A stretch of 64,000 bases of DNA from Drosophila pseudoobscura (lineage: Eukaryota; Arthropoda; Insecta; Diptera; Drosophilidae), in assembly GCF_009870125.1 (NCBI RefSeq), contig NC_046681.1, positions 25,690,001 to 25,754,000 on the forward strand, given 5' to 3'. The notes beneath the pieces are model-generated. The model ran no database searches and was not told the origin of the DNA. It saw only the letters and a program-made list of their open reading frames with translations. A program made the translations under genes and the position numbers. Every line of letters starts with the position of its first letter. The stretch's first letter is position 1. Shown here piece by piece: positions 1-13,210 of the stretch.

Positions 1-189
1 AGATGGGCGCGTGAGGCACAACAGTAGCTAGGAGTATGATAAAATAGGCAAAAATGGTACCTATTAGTACCAGTATTACCCATTAAATGTGCCAGATATA
101 TTATAGGTGCTAGGGCAGTAATATCTTTTGAGTTTAGTGCTGTTTTAAAAGCTTTTCCATCAATATTTGCAAAAGAAATCCTCTTTTAT

Positions 190-254
190 TTTTTCCGATA
201 AATAAATCCATTTTTTCCGAAAAATGAATCTTTTTTTCCGATAAATAAATCCAT
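190..254. repeat. Three-unit short tandem repeat, about 23 bp per unit
   Basis: A unit of the form TTTTTCCGATAAATAAATCC occurs twice, with a diverged middle copy (TTTTTCCGAAAAATGAATC) between them. It lies inside an AT-rich block (about 150-480) of T-runs and A-runs. Nothing suggests a function; a slippage-type local expansion is the simplest reading. Confidence 0.7.
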
Positions 255-1425
255 CCAAAATCCTAATTTTTTGTATTCCCTGAACAATCCCTTAAACTTA
301 TAGCATTCCCTAATTATAATTACCCAAATTTAACTAACTTTTAACATCTCTTCTTTCCTCCTTTTGTAATTAAATACCATTATTAACAGATAATTGTTAA
401 TTAATTAAATAAATTAAATAAAATAAAATTATAAACTTATTTTTTTGCATTATTTTGGCAAGAGTTTTAAACATTTTTCCTAATCCTTAGATCCTTAGAT
501 CCGTTTAAATTAATTCCTGAATGGACACTCGAATTGTAGGAAGCCTAAGACGATTATTAACCGATTATTATACCGAGCTTCCTCGTAGGAGGCACAATCA
601 TATTTCCCAGGATAGATCTGGTTCTTCTTTCTTTAAGAAAGTTCTGAAAAGCCTATAAGAATCTTCATTACTTTCTGTGGTACAACCTATATTTTATTAT
701 ATTTATATCTTTTATTGGCAATTCTTGATAGAAAGCATTATTTTTTGACCCATGATTCCTTCGAGTGTACCCAAAATATTGTCGTTATCTCCCATAAATC
801 TGTTGTTTTCGTTTCCCCAACAAAGTAAACCTGACCCGAGGCTAAAATTATGATCCATTTGATGCTGCTGCCCCAATCACGATTTACCGGGGTGGGAGGG
901 AGGAAGGCCACCCCCCTTCTTAATTACATTACGCGACCACCTCCAGCAGTTGACAACTTGGAGGGGCTGTCTCTGCCTGTGTGTGTGTGTGAGAGGGGGT
1001 GGGGGTGTGTGAGGGGTGGGGGTGTACGAACCAACACTAGAACTGGGGGGAGGAGTGCGCCTTGGTGTTGATTTAGGTTCACTTTAGCGTAAAATGAATG
1101 TCCCACTTCAAATAAAAGTCGCACGCTGTAAATCACACAGCGGCAGGAGCAGATTCAGAAGGAAGCAGTGCCAGTGCCAGTGCCAGGAGCAGGAACAGGA
1201 ATCAGCATCACAAGAAGACCGAAAATCTGGAGGAGCAAGTGCGGCAGACCGTTTCTCTATTTGTGTTTGTGACACTTTGCCGGCAACAAGGAGCGACAAC
1301 AGCACTCGAATGCGCCGCATGAAACTGGCTTGCACTTGAGTGGCAAGTGGAGGATGACGTGGAGGAGGGTGGAGCACTGGGAGCACTGGGAGCAGTCAAA
1401 AATGTCCAACGGCGACGATGTCGTT

Positions 1426-1458
1426 GACGATGACGATGACGATGATGATGATGATGAC
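1426..1458. repeat. GAT/GAC trinucleotide microsatellite
   Basis: Interrupted GAC/GAT trinucleotide run. It encodes an Asp tract in one frame, but the surrounding frame has no other sign of coding. Confidence 0.85.
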
Positions 1459-2229
1459 AACAAGGACAATGTCGTCCTCACTCTGCCACCGGAAGTGGCC
1501 TGCCGCAAGTGTCAGCGGTGGTCGGTGGTCGGTGGTCGCTGGGCGTCCAACACACTTCATAATTTCTTGTCAGAGGCGGGTCCCCCCTCCCTTCGATGGG
1601 GGGGAGGGGGGGACACTAAATGACACTTTATAATTGTGCGCCTCAGTGCAAAAGTTTAACAATAAATTGAAAAGTTTTCACAGCTTCTGCCGGAGTCAGA
1701 GCCACACGAAAGGGACGCAAAGGCGTTTCTTATTATCCTTTTTCGGCTCCTGCTGCCGTCTTCCTGTGTATGTGTGTGTCCGCTGTTTGTGTGTGTGCTT
1801 TACTTTTTGTCCTGTGAGTTTTAAATGTGCATTTTACAAATGTTACTTGTGGTCTTAGCGCTCTGCAACTTGGTCGAAAAGTTTTTGTTTTAGCTTCTAG
1901 TTCTGCCCCATGCCGCATGCCCCCCTGCCAGTTGTTGATGCTGGGGATTATTAAAGCCAGCCCCAACTTTCAAGTTCTCCTTCGGAACTGCCTCGAAGCT
2001 GCCTCAAAGCTAACGAGTTGGCACTGAAATGCAAAGGAAATGCAAACGAAACTCTCCTCGCCTCTCCCCTCCCCTCCACTGCCTTTGGCCCCCAGGCAAA
2101 AGTTGCACATTTACTTTTAATGATAAAGCAATTTCTGGCCAAAGAAAAGTTAAGTAGAATTAAATTTCGAAAATCGTCTTGCAATCAGGCAACTGACTAA
2201 TGACACAAATAATTTATCTACCCAGGAGT

Positions 2230-2245
2230 GGGGGGGGGGGGGGGG
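2230..2245. repeat. Poly-G tract, 16 G
   Basis: Uninterrupted run of 16 G on the plus strand. A second G16 run follows about 130 bp downstream at 2379-2394. Confidence 0.9.
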
Positions 2246-2378
2246 CGGTGCGGGAAAACGACAAAAATTAGATGCATGGCAAGCAAAAGAATGAAAATTC
2301 CACTCAACTTTTGAGACACCAAAACTATTCAACTCTGGCCAGACCTTTGGTGACCCTTTCCACCCTTTCATTTCGGGC

Positions 2379-2394
2379 GGGGGGGGGGGGGGGG
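2379..2394. repeat. Poly-G tract, 16 G
   Basis: Uninterrupted run of 16 G, on the same strand as and close to the tract at 2230-2245. Confidence 0.9.
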
Positions 2395-4694
2395 CCGGGA
2401 AATAGTAATGCCAATTACACGCATAATACGCACAATTACAGAATGAAATCCAGGGGCAGGCAGGCGGGAGGGAGGGGGAGGAGCAGCAGGCATTCGATGT
2501 CAGGCAAAAGTTGCTGGAGTTCGGCATTTGGCAATGCCAAAAAGTTGCAGCTTTAAAGTTGCCGCCGAGCCAAACAGCTGCCGACAAAAGGCAGCCCAGA
2601 TTATGGCCAAAATGGCGCTGCCCGGTACGGGCTCTGGATATGTTCTCTCCACCGCCGAGGGCCGACTGCCGACGGTTCCGGTTGCCATTTACAAGAAAAC
2701 AATGGCTCAAAAAGTTTCCTTTTTTTTTTCTTTTCGCCCGTGGAAAATGCATGCAATGTGCGTTCGCCCCAAAAAAGGATAAAGTTGTGCAATAAAAAAA
2801 AATAAAAAAAATAGAGAAAAAATGTAAGCAACACAAAAAAAGTTTTACCATGACACTAGCCATGTTGCATGTGGCAGGGATGGCATCTGAATTAATTTTT
2901 AGGAAGGGGTATATGCATTTTTATGGCGGCTTTGCTGGGGGAATAGAGGCTGGTATCGTTAGATTCATAATTAATATTGGCAGCAGAGGAGAGACGCCAA
3001 AGGATCTAACAGGAGTTGGTCAGGGCTCTGCGGTGTTGGGTTTCTAAGACGCTCTTTTTTGGAGATTTTTCAAAGTTTTATTCGGTTTTAGAACACCTTA
3101 GAGGTTACACAGGTTTGGTCTTTAGGCGGGACTCTCAAATGGCAGGGGAGACTGGGATAATGCTGAGAAAAGGGGGGTACTTTGGGCTCCTTTAAGCGTC
3201 TGATCTTCAAAGGAAATCTATCAAGTATATGGGCTATAGGCTATAGGTATAATAGGTAGCTGAAGAGCACTACAAAGGATGAATAGTAGCCCGTATAAGA
3301 TCCCTATTTCAATATGTATTAATTCCTATAATTAATAGATTTTTTAAACATTTATTTAGACTTTTTTCGATAGCCCATTTCTTAAATAATTTGCTACATT
3401 TTTCCCTTTGTTTTTGTGGGCCAATTCCAAGAGCATCCACTATTCCTTATAACCTGTGTTGCCCTTAACCCTCATCATCTCTTTCTACTTTTTCGGGGGG
3501 GGCAAAACTTAATTTTTGTGTGCATTTTGTGGGGCTTTTGCAGCGTCGAGTGTGCGAGTGCCAGCGAGGTGTAAAAATAATGGCACTTGGTTTTATTTGT
3601 ATTCTCCGGGGCCATAAAAATGCCATAAAATGGCAAGCGAACGCAGCGAGAGCCCGCACAATGCTGTGGCTTAAATTGTGGCATTTTGCTTAGACAAGGC
3701 TTAAGGTTTTTGGCCAGGCCAACAAGCAAGCAAACAAGCAAACAACAAGCTCTTCGAGCACTCGGGCAAACAAATCTGGTAGTTTAGGGCTGGCCAAGCG
3801 ACCACATAATTACACTTTGCACTTGCCCCAGTTCCCAGTACCCCCCCGCCACTCCTTCCCCCCCGGTACGGTCTGCCTTGCGGTCTGGCCGATGCCAATT
3901 ATAAGCCATGGAATTTAACAAATTAAGCCTCATTACACACGCATTCCCCCACTCCGACACATGCAGCTGACCGCAATCCACTGCAGTGCAACGCCGCGCC
4001 GTGGGGCAGATCCGACCCAACCCGACCCGACCCTCTCCTGTTGACACATGACCCACGACCCCCCACGCCCACCCCCACCATCCACAGCCCCTAATCAGCG
4101 TGCAAAAACCATTTCGCTTGCTTGTGGTTGGCCAAACCTAATTGCTCATAATTCAAATTGGAGCTGCCGGAGCACCCCTCGCCTCTCGCACCGCCCTCTG
4201 ACCTCTCGCACCACCCGATTTCACAGGAACTTAAAAGTTGTAATTAAAAAATTGCATAGAAGCAATTTATTATTGCCCATAGGTGGGGGGGCACTGACAG
4301 GCGTTGGGGAGGACCCCTAAGGGTGGGGAAATCTATCTACAGGGAGGGGGGACTTTGGTGGGACAGGAGAGATGCCACTCCTTAAGTTTTAAGTCTTGTA
4401 TGTGCCTTCGTCATAATTATAATAAGGAAATCTCCAAGCTCGTATTTAACTCTCCTCTCGAATAATGTTTCAAAATGAATCTTTACAGCCAGCTGGGGGG
4501 CAGTCGTTGGAGTGCCCTTAAAGTGCATTCGGTTTAGAAATCCCTCAACTAAATCAAAGTTAAACATTTTATTAGCTTACCCCGACGGAGTCACAAAGCA
4601 ACTTTCAATTAAATAGCTCGCTGGCTTCCTGGGCAGGAACAGTAGTCGACCCAGTCCAACTCCTTGCGGATTTAGAGACGTCAAACAAAAGAGC

Positions 4695-4750
4695 GCCAGA
4701 GCCAGGCACAGACCCAGAGCCAGGCCCAGACCCAGGCCCAGACCTCAGAC
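4695..4750. repeat. Degenerate AGACCCAGRSCC repeat
   Basis: A C-rich array of units like CAGACCCAGAGCCAGGC, without exact periodicity. Open frames through it are composition artefacts. Confidence 0.7.
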
Positions 4751-6122
4751 CCCCAGCCCCAAGCCCCAAGCCGCGCCGAGCCGAGCCCAGCCAGGCCATG
4801 AATTCATTTTAAAAAATTGCAGCTAGAAAACAAAAGGAGCTGCCATTGTGCAATTAAAATTGTATGGCTCTGGGGAGTCCGAGTGGAAGGAGCTCGAAAG
4901 GAAACGGAGCTGGGGCGGGGGACTGGGGCGGGGGACTGGAGCCTGGGACTGCCTGCCGATAAGAGAAATTAAAACAAACAGACGCCATGCCACGCCACGC
5001 CATGCGCCAGACGCCCTGTAACTGGACAATCTGCACAATTTCCAAAGTGACACAGTGCAAAGCAAATACACCCGCACTGGCACCCACACCCGCACCCCGC
5101 ACCCCGCACCCCCACCCTCCCCCGAAGAAGGTTCAATCCATGTCCATTCCCATGTCCGGGGAAGTGGTGGTTGGAGGTCCTGGCCCTTGGAGCATCTACA
5201 GCTGGCCGTGTTTACGGGCATATCATGACAGTTTTCTTCTTGTTACTTATTTCTTTTCTTTCTTGATTTCCTCCCCCCACCCAACCCCCCCTCCCCCTGG
5301 CTGCTGGCCCCCTCGCATGTGCTTTAAGTTGTCGCAAGTTGTCGGGTCCGGTTTGGTTTGTCTCTGGTCTCCCCTCCGGGTCCGGCTGGAGTCCCCCATG
5401 ATATCGCACAAGTTTTTCAATTTTGTGCGTTATTAGAAGCGATTAGAGAAGGGGAGTCCTGCAGGAGGAGGGCGGAGGGCGGACGAGGAGGACATAAACA
5501 CTCCACACCAATTGACAGCTGGCTAAATTTGCTGTGAATGTTAAGTTTTTCATATTCTGGGGGTTAACATGTTTTCATATGCTGAAAATTAGCTAGAATA
5601 TTTGTATTTTTCCCCTCAACATTTTGTAAGAGTTTAAGAGCTCACTGCCCCTGTATCTCTGCTCAACTTTCTAATTCTTTGCCTATAATATAAGGACTCT
5701 CTTAATGACCCGCTCTTAATGTTTTGCCTAATCCCACGACAAATCTTCGTCCCACGCTTCGTATGCGTGTTATAAACAGCCCCAGCCCCAGCCACAGCCA
5801 CAGCCCCAGCCCCAAGATAAAAGCCAGTCCCGGTTTCCGCTATAAACACATTTATCTGACCCTGAGACATAAAAACCTGCGCCCTCGATAACATTTTATA
5901 ACTCGGCCAAGTGGCCATAAGCCAGTGGCAAGCAGGACGAAATCAGCCTCCTCGGACCATTTCCACTAATGAATTAAAGCCGCAGCTAGTAAAAGTTAAC
6001 AACATTTCAACTTGGCCACCGATAAGCCGCCGAATACTCGTAGAACATACAGGACCCAAAAAAGCAAAAACAAAACCTTAATGAGACATAAAAAATGTTT
6101 ATGCCCATGGAAAACTAAAAGC

Positions 6123-6158
6123 CAAACACAACAAAACACAACAAAACACAACAAAACA
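6123..6158. repeat. ACAAAACACA tandem repeat
   Basis: Three to four copies of a 10-bp CAACAAAACA unit in an A-rich context. Confidence 0.8.
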
Positions 6159-7478
6159 GCAAAACAAACATTATGCAAAAATCATTTTGGGTTTATGGCA
6201 TCGCACAACCGTACCGCACTGTACATATATATTTTTAGGCACATAAATAAAATTTGCCATGCAAAATGGCATCCCAGGACCCTTCCCAGGAGCAGAAGCA
6301 GTGGCAGAGGCAGAAGCAGACAAAAGATAGCGTAATTTAATTGATGGTCCTGGAGGAAATCCATATCATGAGACGAGGGCAGCACAACAGCCACATAAAT
6401 GTGGGGGAGGGCCAAGAGTGCAAGTGAGGACCAAGGGATACCCTGGGAAGGGATAGAAATATTATTATAAATTTATACAAGGATAAGAATGCAGAATCAG
6501 TGAGGAATACTTGTAAAAAAGGACTTCTTTTAATGGAAAAAACCTTCCAAAATATATATGGCACCCCCTATCAAGGCCTATGCCCACCTAGACTACCCTG
6601 TAGCACACATTCCTACCAAAAAAAAAATAGTAAAAACAAGCTGGAAGTAGGAGAAAAAAAAAAAGTGTTAATGAACAAAATAATGAGTTCCAGGGCCGAG
6701 TTTTTGGGTCACAAAACATTTTATGACACTAACAGCAAAACACCATGGGGACATGGCGCCCGGGACATGCAGCCCAACCGAACCGAACTTGCCCCACACA
6801 GACGAAGGGGGGGTCACGGGGTGGGCGTTGGAGTACGAGTCGCCGCATGAAGCAATAAATAATCACCAAAGTTTCGTTGAATCGAATTATCACCCCCTGA
6901 GGTGTAGTTCCGTAATGAATTTGTTTTGGCGGGGAGGGGGAGGGGGGATTTTGGTTTTTCTTCACTCGGCATTTAGTTTCATTATGCTTTGCTTTGGGTC
7001 CACGACATCTGAGATTCTGCGACTGCGTGACGGGACCCATCCTCGGACCCATTTTCGGTGTGTTCGGATTTGGTTTATTTGGTCTGGTCCGCTCCCCCCC
7101 CCCGCGTTGTTTGTTGGTTGTTAGTTGTTTGGCTTTGGTGTTCTAGTTTTTTGGGTCTTTTTGTAGGTCTGCAAAGCTGCGGGAGCAAATACATTTGATT
7201 TGATGCACGGACATGCTGTCACTCACTCGGTCATTTATTTGCATTGAGGTTTGCCGATTTGCTGTTGTCCCCCAATTACAATTGGCAGCGGCAGTGCCAG
7301 AAAAATAACACACAGCTCCCTGGAATGGAATTTCAATTTGAAATGGGAAGTGTTCGATGTGCCCCTGCCCTAACGCATTTTTCGGTATTCTAAAACAATA
7401 TTTTCACATATTTTTGAAACGTTTCGGTGGGGAATTAATGGAAAAGGCCCTTTTTTGGTGTATGATAACTCTTATGAA

Positions 7479-7520
7479 GGGAAATTCCTCTGAAGGGAAT
7501 TCCTAGGGAAGGGAAATTAA
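7479..7520. promoter_or_regulatory. Cluster of Rel/NF-kB-like sites (candidate)
   Basis: Three GGGAAWT-type sites lie within about 40 bp: GGGAAATTCC (7479-7488), which fits the GGGRNNYYCC kappa-B consensus exactly, GGGAATTCC (7495-7503), and a half-match GGGAAATTAA near 7511. In flies such sites bind Dorsal, Dif and Relish. The cluster lies about 280 bp beyond the stop codon of the candidate gene at 7802-8162. Whether it is functional is inference; similar G-rich GGGAATTC motifs recur near 24,507-24,531, so this may be background composition. Confidence 0.3.
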
Positions 7521-7801
7521 TAATGTAACTTAGAAAAATGGTTCTTATCTTAGCTCTCAGAGTCTGCAATCAACTAGAGTGCACTGTAGTATACTAATTA
7601 CATTTAATACCAAAATTAAGACCCATTTACATGCATTTTTCGAATGTGTATAGTTGTAAGAATATTCTTTATTAATCTTTAAGGTTCAGTTCGGATTTCT
7701 TTATATAAAAATATATGTATTTTTGTATCTTTACTGCTATTGCACTCCAATGACTAGATGCTTTCCTGTACGCGTACACACGCATACCCTGTACACATCT
7801 T

Positions 7802-8162
7802 CTATCTCTCCTGGTTCATGTCAATTGTATAAAATCGTAGAGTACCGATTCGACTGGTGAAACAGCAGACATATGGCACCGTCAGAATGAAACACATTTG
7901 GGTGCGCGTGCCACCCTTGATGGGGAACTCCTTGCCGGTTCTCTCGCCGTAAGCAGCTGCCACATGAAACAAAACAAAAATGCAATTAGAAAATACTCTG
8001 TCTGTATACCTTGCTTTTTGGGTACTTGCCACGTATCTGCGAGAGCGTGATTGACCGCTGGGGAGAGTCGCTTGAGGAGCTCTTGAAAATGCCACGTAGG
8101 TCGTCTTGAATGGTGGGATTTTTCCTCATTACCCTATTGAAATGATCATCCATTGTGGCCAT
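7802..8162 (-). CDS. Candidate small two-exon gene, unknown product
   Basis: I do not recognise this gene. The first exon (8162 down to 8010) starts at an ATG, has another in-frame ATG at codon 4, and reads open for 51 codons beginning MATMDDHFNR and ending GKYPKSK. It is followed by a good donor, GTATAC, a CTAAT branch-like site, a T-rich tract and a CAG acceptor at 7957. The second exon (7956 to the TAG at 7802) has very coding-like codon use in one frame (GKEFPIKGGTRTQMC, then LTVPYVCCF), ending MNQER. The join is unresolved: the 53-bp intron from GTATAC does not enter that frame at the CAG acceptor. A GTATTTTC donor 13 bp downstream would keep frame but leaves an intron of only 40 bp. An acceptor 14 bp further in (GGCGAG) would also keep frame. 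A functional gene with unusual splicing or a frameshifted remnant are both possible. Confidence 0.45.
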
Positions 8163-11100
8163 GATTTGGTTTGAATTTTAATAAATAAACAGAGTTGCTG
8201 AGAACTGTGTAGAGGGACGGACAAGTGAACGGTCCAATCAGCCGGTGCATTCTGAATTTGGAAAAACCAGAAATCACCCAGCGACCCAGGCAAAAAACAA
8301 ACATTCTGGAAAATAAAACCGGTTTCTGTTATCACGACACGCTCCCTCTTGCTTCCGCTCTCTCTCTCCCCCTTCCCTCCCCCTCTCTCGCTCTCTTTCG
8401 TTGCACCACTCTCTTTGGCGGGCCCTTTTCCACCCATTTTTGGTGGATGTTTCCCACTCATTTCCGATCTTTCGATTTTTGGTGGTGGAATAGAAAAGTT
8501 TCGTTGGCTTAGCCAGGACTCAAACCAAGTGCATGTCGACTGTTATACAAGGCATGGGAAGAGTAAAAGTGGTATACATTAAAAATAATATGTGTAGAAT
8601 TAAGAAATATAATAGTTGCAGCACAATTCTCACTTGCAATAGATCGAATTTCCAGAATTTTCCGAGTGGAACCGAGTGATTAAGGAACCACTTTTTGGCA
8701 ATTAATTGTATACAAATTTTTAGATTTATTCATCAGTTCTTTACTCGCGAGAAGCCTTTTCCTGGGACTGTTCAGATCTGAAGAGGAGTTTCCTTAGTCA
8801 TTGCATCCATTAAATACATCATAAGTATGAAAAATGATCATGATCATTATATAGCCTGGGCCTCCTATTCTGACGGCGTTTGGGCTATTGGGGATGCTGC
8901 CGATTGGGCACCGGTCGGGGTCCTGGGTCCTGCCTGGGTCTTGCCTAGGTCCCCTGGACTTGGCTTTACTTCAGACCATCCACAGGGTCAAGAGTTTTCC
9001 CCGGCTTTCCAGTTGGTCCTATACAATAGATTCTCTATTCAACACAACAAAAGCATTGATTGATGTGTGTTCATATATTACGTTAAATTTATTTAAAAGA
9101 CCCAAGAAAGGCCCAGGAAAGGATATTAGCAGATGGCCTTGCAGATCCCTCATTCCTATAGCAACACTTCCTTCTCTGCCCTGGCCACCATCCGGCTCAA
9201 ACACAATTACCCTACGCATTCTACCCCCAACAAAAAGCAGGGACTCTGCCAACTATTGACCGAATATTTACTAAATTATTTTCCATACATTTTTAATGTG
9301 CAAGAACCCCCCTTCCCTTCCCCCCTTCCTTGCTGCCACTGCTGTTGCACGGCAAAACTTCGTGTAGCAATGCAAAAAAGACCTTACTTTTTGTGACTGT
9401 CCCTGAGGCAGGAAAAAGTAACATAATCAACAAACAGCAAACTGTAGGAAAATGCTGGAGAAAGCCAGGAAAATGGCTTCACACGAAAAAGTTGTGGTGA
9501 TTTTCACACTTGTGGCAGGCGAAGTAAGAAAATAATTACAAACTTCAGGACAGGACAGGAGAGCAACAATAAAGTATTAAATTCAAATTATATGCAGTAC
9601 TTTATTTCCACGGCATTTGGGAAAAGAAAACCGAGAGACCAGAGGAACCAGAGGAACGAAATAAAGAAGTGAAAGGCAGAAGGACACGAAGGCAAAAGCT
9701 ACTTCCCAAAGTCATTTTCATTTAAGTTGGGCAACATTTCAACACTTTTCCGAACACATTCAGGCGGGCCCAAGGCGGTGAAAAGTGTAAAAAGGCCTTG
9801 GAGTTGTACAGAGAGAGAGAGAAAGTGGAAGAGAATTGCACTGAAATTTGAGGAGTTTTAACTATGGGAAGGTCCTTGACATGTGTGGCTTTGCTGAGGA
9901 ATTTGTTGCATTAAAATTAGCGAAATTGGAAGCGACCCAAGGCAGAGGAAAGAAGGTTCTCTGCTGAGGATTATCCAATGAAAGAGCAACAAGTTTTGTC
10001 ATTGGAAATAGGATAGGACTAGGATAGATCTCTATCTCCTCTTTAAATAAGTGTCAGCTTCATTAAAATATCTTGAATTTTACGAACTAAAATATCCCTT
10101 AGGTTTTGGTCCCATTTCTCTGCAAATATATGAGGAAAAACTCCCGGCTTAAGCTTTAAAAAAGCTAGAACTCATGAACTTTAAAGAATACTTCAACTTT
10201 TGCATGAATAATAAATAGTCTTAAGGCTCAACAAATGTTGATGGTTAGAAAGTGTTCCATTGGCTTAAATTTATGAACAAAAATGTATAAAATGATTTGC
10301 TGCTTACGGGTATAAGCGCCAGCAAGCTCCAACGCATCATAATTTGAAGCTCATTAAAACATATTCACTGCCAAGAAGAGCCCCAAAAGTTTCCAACTGA
10401 AATGGGAGGCGCAGCCAGCCCACGCCCACGCCCACGCCCACACCGACGCCCACTCGCATCGCGCAGCTCGCAGCTCGCATCTCGTGTGTCTGCATTGTGC
10501 ATTTTGTGTGGATACAAAAAATGTGTGTGCAACGAAAATGAAATTTGCAACGGAAGTTATTTCACGCTTTGGAGAGCGCGCCCCGTGCCCCGTGCTGCTG
10601 CCACTGCAACGGCTCTGTGCCACGTCAAAACTACTCGTAACTAACGAAGTAACGAGTGGGAGTGGGGGTGGGGTTGGGGGCGGGGGTGGGGGCCGGAATT
10701 AAGCAGCATAACATGCTGTCAGGGTGTGAGTGCCACATGTGTATCTGGGTGTCTTCGTAATTGGTTTCAAGTTGCAGCAAAAACAGGGGCAACAGCATAG
10801 ACGCCGCCACACCGCCGCGGCAACAAGTTTAATTAACATAAAATATGAAAAAGGCAGAGATACACAACTCCGTAAATTGAAAATCCTTTCCCCGAAAATA
10901 GGAATTTCCTCTGCCTCTGCCTGTGCCCCTGCCCCTTCCCTGTGGTACAATGTTGCGGCTTGCACATTCACCGACATTTCTGTAATTGGATTTTATGGCC
11001 ATGTGTTTCGGTATAATATTCACCTTTTTTTCTATTGTTTTTCAAATTCAATTCATGGCTGAATTATTGAGTAGATCTGAAAACCTTTTCTATACGAATT

Positions 11101-12474
11101 TAACATGAATTGTATATAGATGAAGCAAAGCCAGGATTGGCACAGCGAAATATATCTGCCATAAATAAGAGAAACCCCATGAAAAGTCGAAACCCATCAA
11201 ATATCAACGCGAAACCAGATTCAATAACCTTTCCTTACAATTTATTACTCAAAAGTGGTATTTTCCCTGAATAGTGTTTATTTGCAGGTCCTTTAAGAGC
11301 ATCCTGGCAAAGTTTGAACAACGAAAATCTCAGTAAAAGCCAAAACTTTCATCAGTGGCTCTGGCAACGGCTGCTGCTTCTGCCGAAACGTGTAGACTCA
11401 TTTATTAATTCCATTCCATTGGTGTTCTTGATTTACGCCCTCACATAAATATCGTAATAAATGGAGCCGTTGAAGGATATTGCTTTGCCGGACCCTCAAC
11501 CTGGTCCTACGCACACATGTGGGCCCCGCCCCCTCTCTGAGCATCGAGGCAAAGCCATTTGGCCAGCTGAGCAGAAATTTCCTATTTTGCATTAATAAAT
11601 GCAATTTCTCAAGGAACACTTTTTGGGTCAAGCATTTGCTACGTTATCGATTTCGATTTATGTCGAAATTGAGTTGAAAGGCGAAATTTGCTGAACTAAA
11701 CATGGCTACAAATAAATGAAGCTGAAGTTTCTGATTGAAATTATTAGAGGAGGGAATATTATGTATTGTTGTGAGGTTTGTATAGAAATTCGTATACTCT
11801 TTGAAGGGGTGCAGAAATGCAGAAAAAAGAAGCTTCATTAGCTGCAAAAGGAGCGAGGGATGGTCAAGGGTTTTGCTACAACCCAGGGAGATTTTTTAGC
11901 ACTGCCACCAAGGATATCTTTTGTGTATGAAGCTCCTTTGTGTGGCAGAGAGTTTCCACTTCATTTAGATGTATTTCCAGGAGCTTTTCCTTTAAAATTT
12001 TCTCAGCAATTCAGGCTTTTGTACAAACATCTCTCTATTTGCAAAACACTTTTTCCATTTGTGTGTTTGGAACTTTTGAAAATGTCTAATGTCAAACGAA
12101 AAGTTTCTCGAACGAAGTTTATCAATTAACGCGGCCAACGGGTGAGGTGTCGAGTGCAGGATGAAAATTGTGTCTAGGCTGCAATATTTGTGCGACATGC
12201 AAGATGCTTAATTGAGTGCACACTCACGGAGATACTAATGCACCACACACAGATACACACACAGATACACACCGAGACAAAGACTCATTCACAGACATTT
12301 CCACACCTGGCTGGCTTTTGGAGAGGCATGTCGCATGTTTTGGGGCTAGCATTTCTCCTCGATATACAACCCGCTGGTGTCCTCCTTTTGGGTGTGCAAT
12401 CAATTTCAACTAAATACCGTCTTCATGCATAATTGCTTGCCATTGTCTGGGCATTCGGGTGGGAGTACGTGTGT

Positions 12475-13210
12475 GCGCCGGCCACACTGCGTATACTTAT
12501 CGAGCGTGCTTAATATGGCAATTAAAAGATGAGTCCAATTAAGGGGAAACTGTGCGCTGCGTAATCATTGCACAATATCGCCTTGTTCTGCACAAATCGC
12601 ATTAGCATCAGAGTCCTTTTAATTGGCATAATAAACTAGAAATGTGCGACTAAGGCGATTCTGCCAGCAAACGAGATCCAATCGCCTCAAAGCCCCTGAA
12701 AGCCGATTGAAAAACGTTTGTGAAACGAGAATAATTATTGGGTTTTCCTTGAAGTGCAATTTTTATTTAAATGAAACGCTTTCAAAAGAACAGTTTAAGC
12801 CTAGTTTTAAAATAAAATAAAAATATTAAAATATATATTCCTTTTTGTTGATTAATTACCGACCTTGTGTTTGTGCCTCTGAGCCAGACTTTCAATGGTC
12901 ACTGGAGTCCCCCTATTTTCAGTGCCTGTTGCACACATATGCCCACAGAAAAGGTAACATTTTAATGCGAAAACCATTTAAATCTACCATAAATTCGATA
13001 TGCCTTGACTCTGTTAATCATCGCCGCTGCTAGGGCCTTTCAACCACTTGGCTAAATAATTTAATGGCGGGACATAATCTATAATTAAATCGTGTAAACT
13101 GTCGCAGGCGTTTATGCGGCTGCATTAATATTAATTGCTAATATTTAGAGCTTTTAAATGGCTTAATTAAATTGCCACTTGAACAACGAAAGGAAATTAC
13201 TGCCGCAGTG
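12475..13210. promoter_or_regulatory. Candidate enhancer-like block (homeodomain-type cores)
   Basis: The flanks of this stretch (12,475-12,720 and 13,060-13,210) are depleted of microsatellites and contain repeated AATTAA, TAATTG, TTAATTA and TTTATG cores. There is also a GGGGAAACTG kappa-B-like site near 12,543. Such composition is typical of non-coding developmental regulatory DNA in flies. No target gene can be named and no alignment was possible. Confidence 0.25.

Larger units (their letters stand above)
255..7478. other. Gene-poor, repeat-rich non-coding stretch
   Basis: No convincing coding sequence is visible. The longest open frames here, such as 2150-2863 on the minus strand, are low-complexity and run through poly-C/G and poly-A tracts without coding-like composition. 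The stretch contains a GAT/GAC repeat (1426-1458), two G16 runs, C-rich CCCAGCC-type repeats (4695-4750, and again about 5785-5815) and an ACAAAACACA repeat (6123-6158). It could be intron or intergenic DNA; the window cannot tell. Confidence 0.6.

Noticed and set aside
2150-2863. 237-codon minus-strand frame
   Set aside because: It passes through both G16 runs and poly-A tracts, giving Pro and Phe/Lys strings. No splice, domain or composition support.
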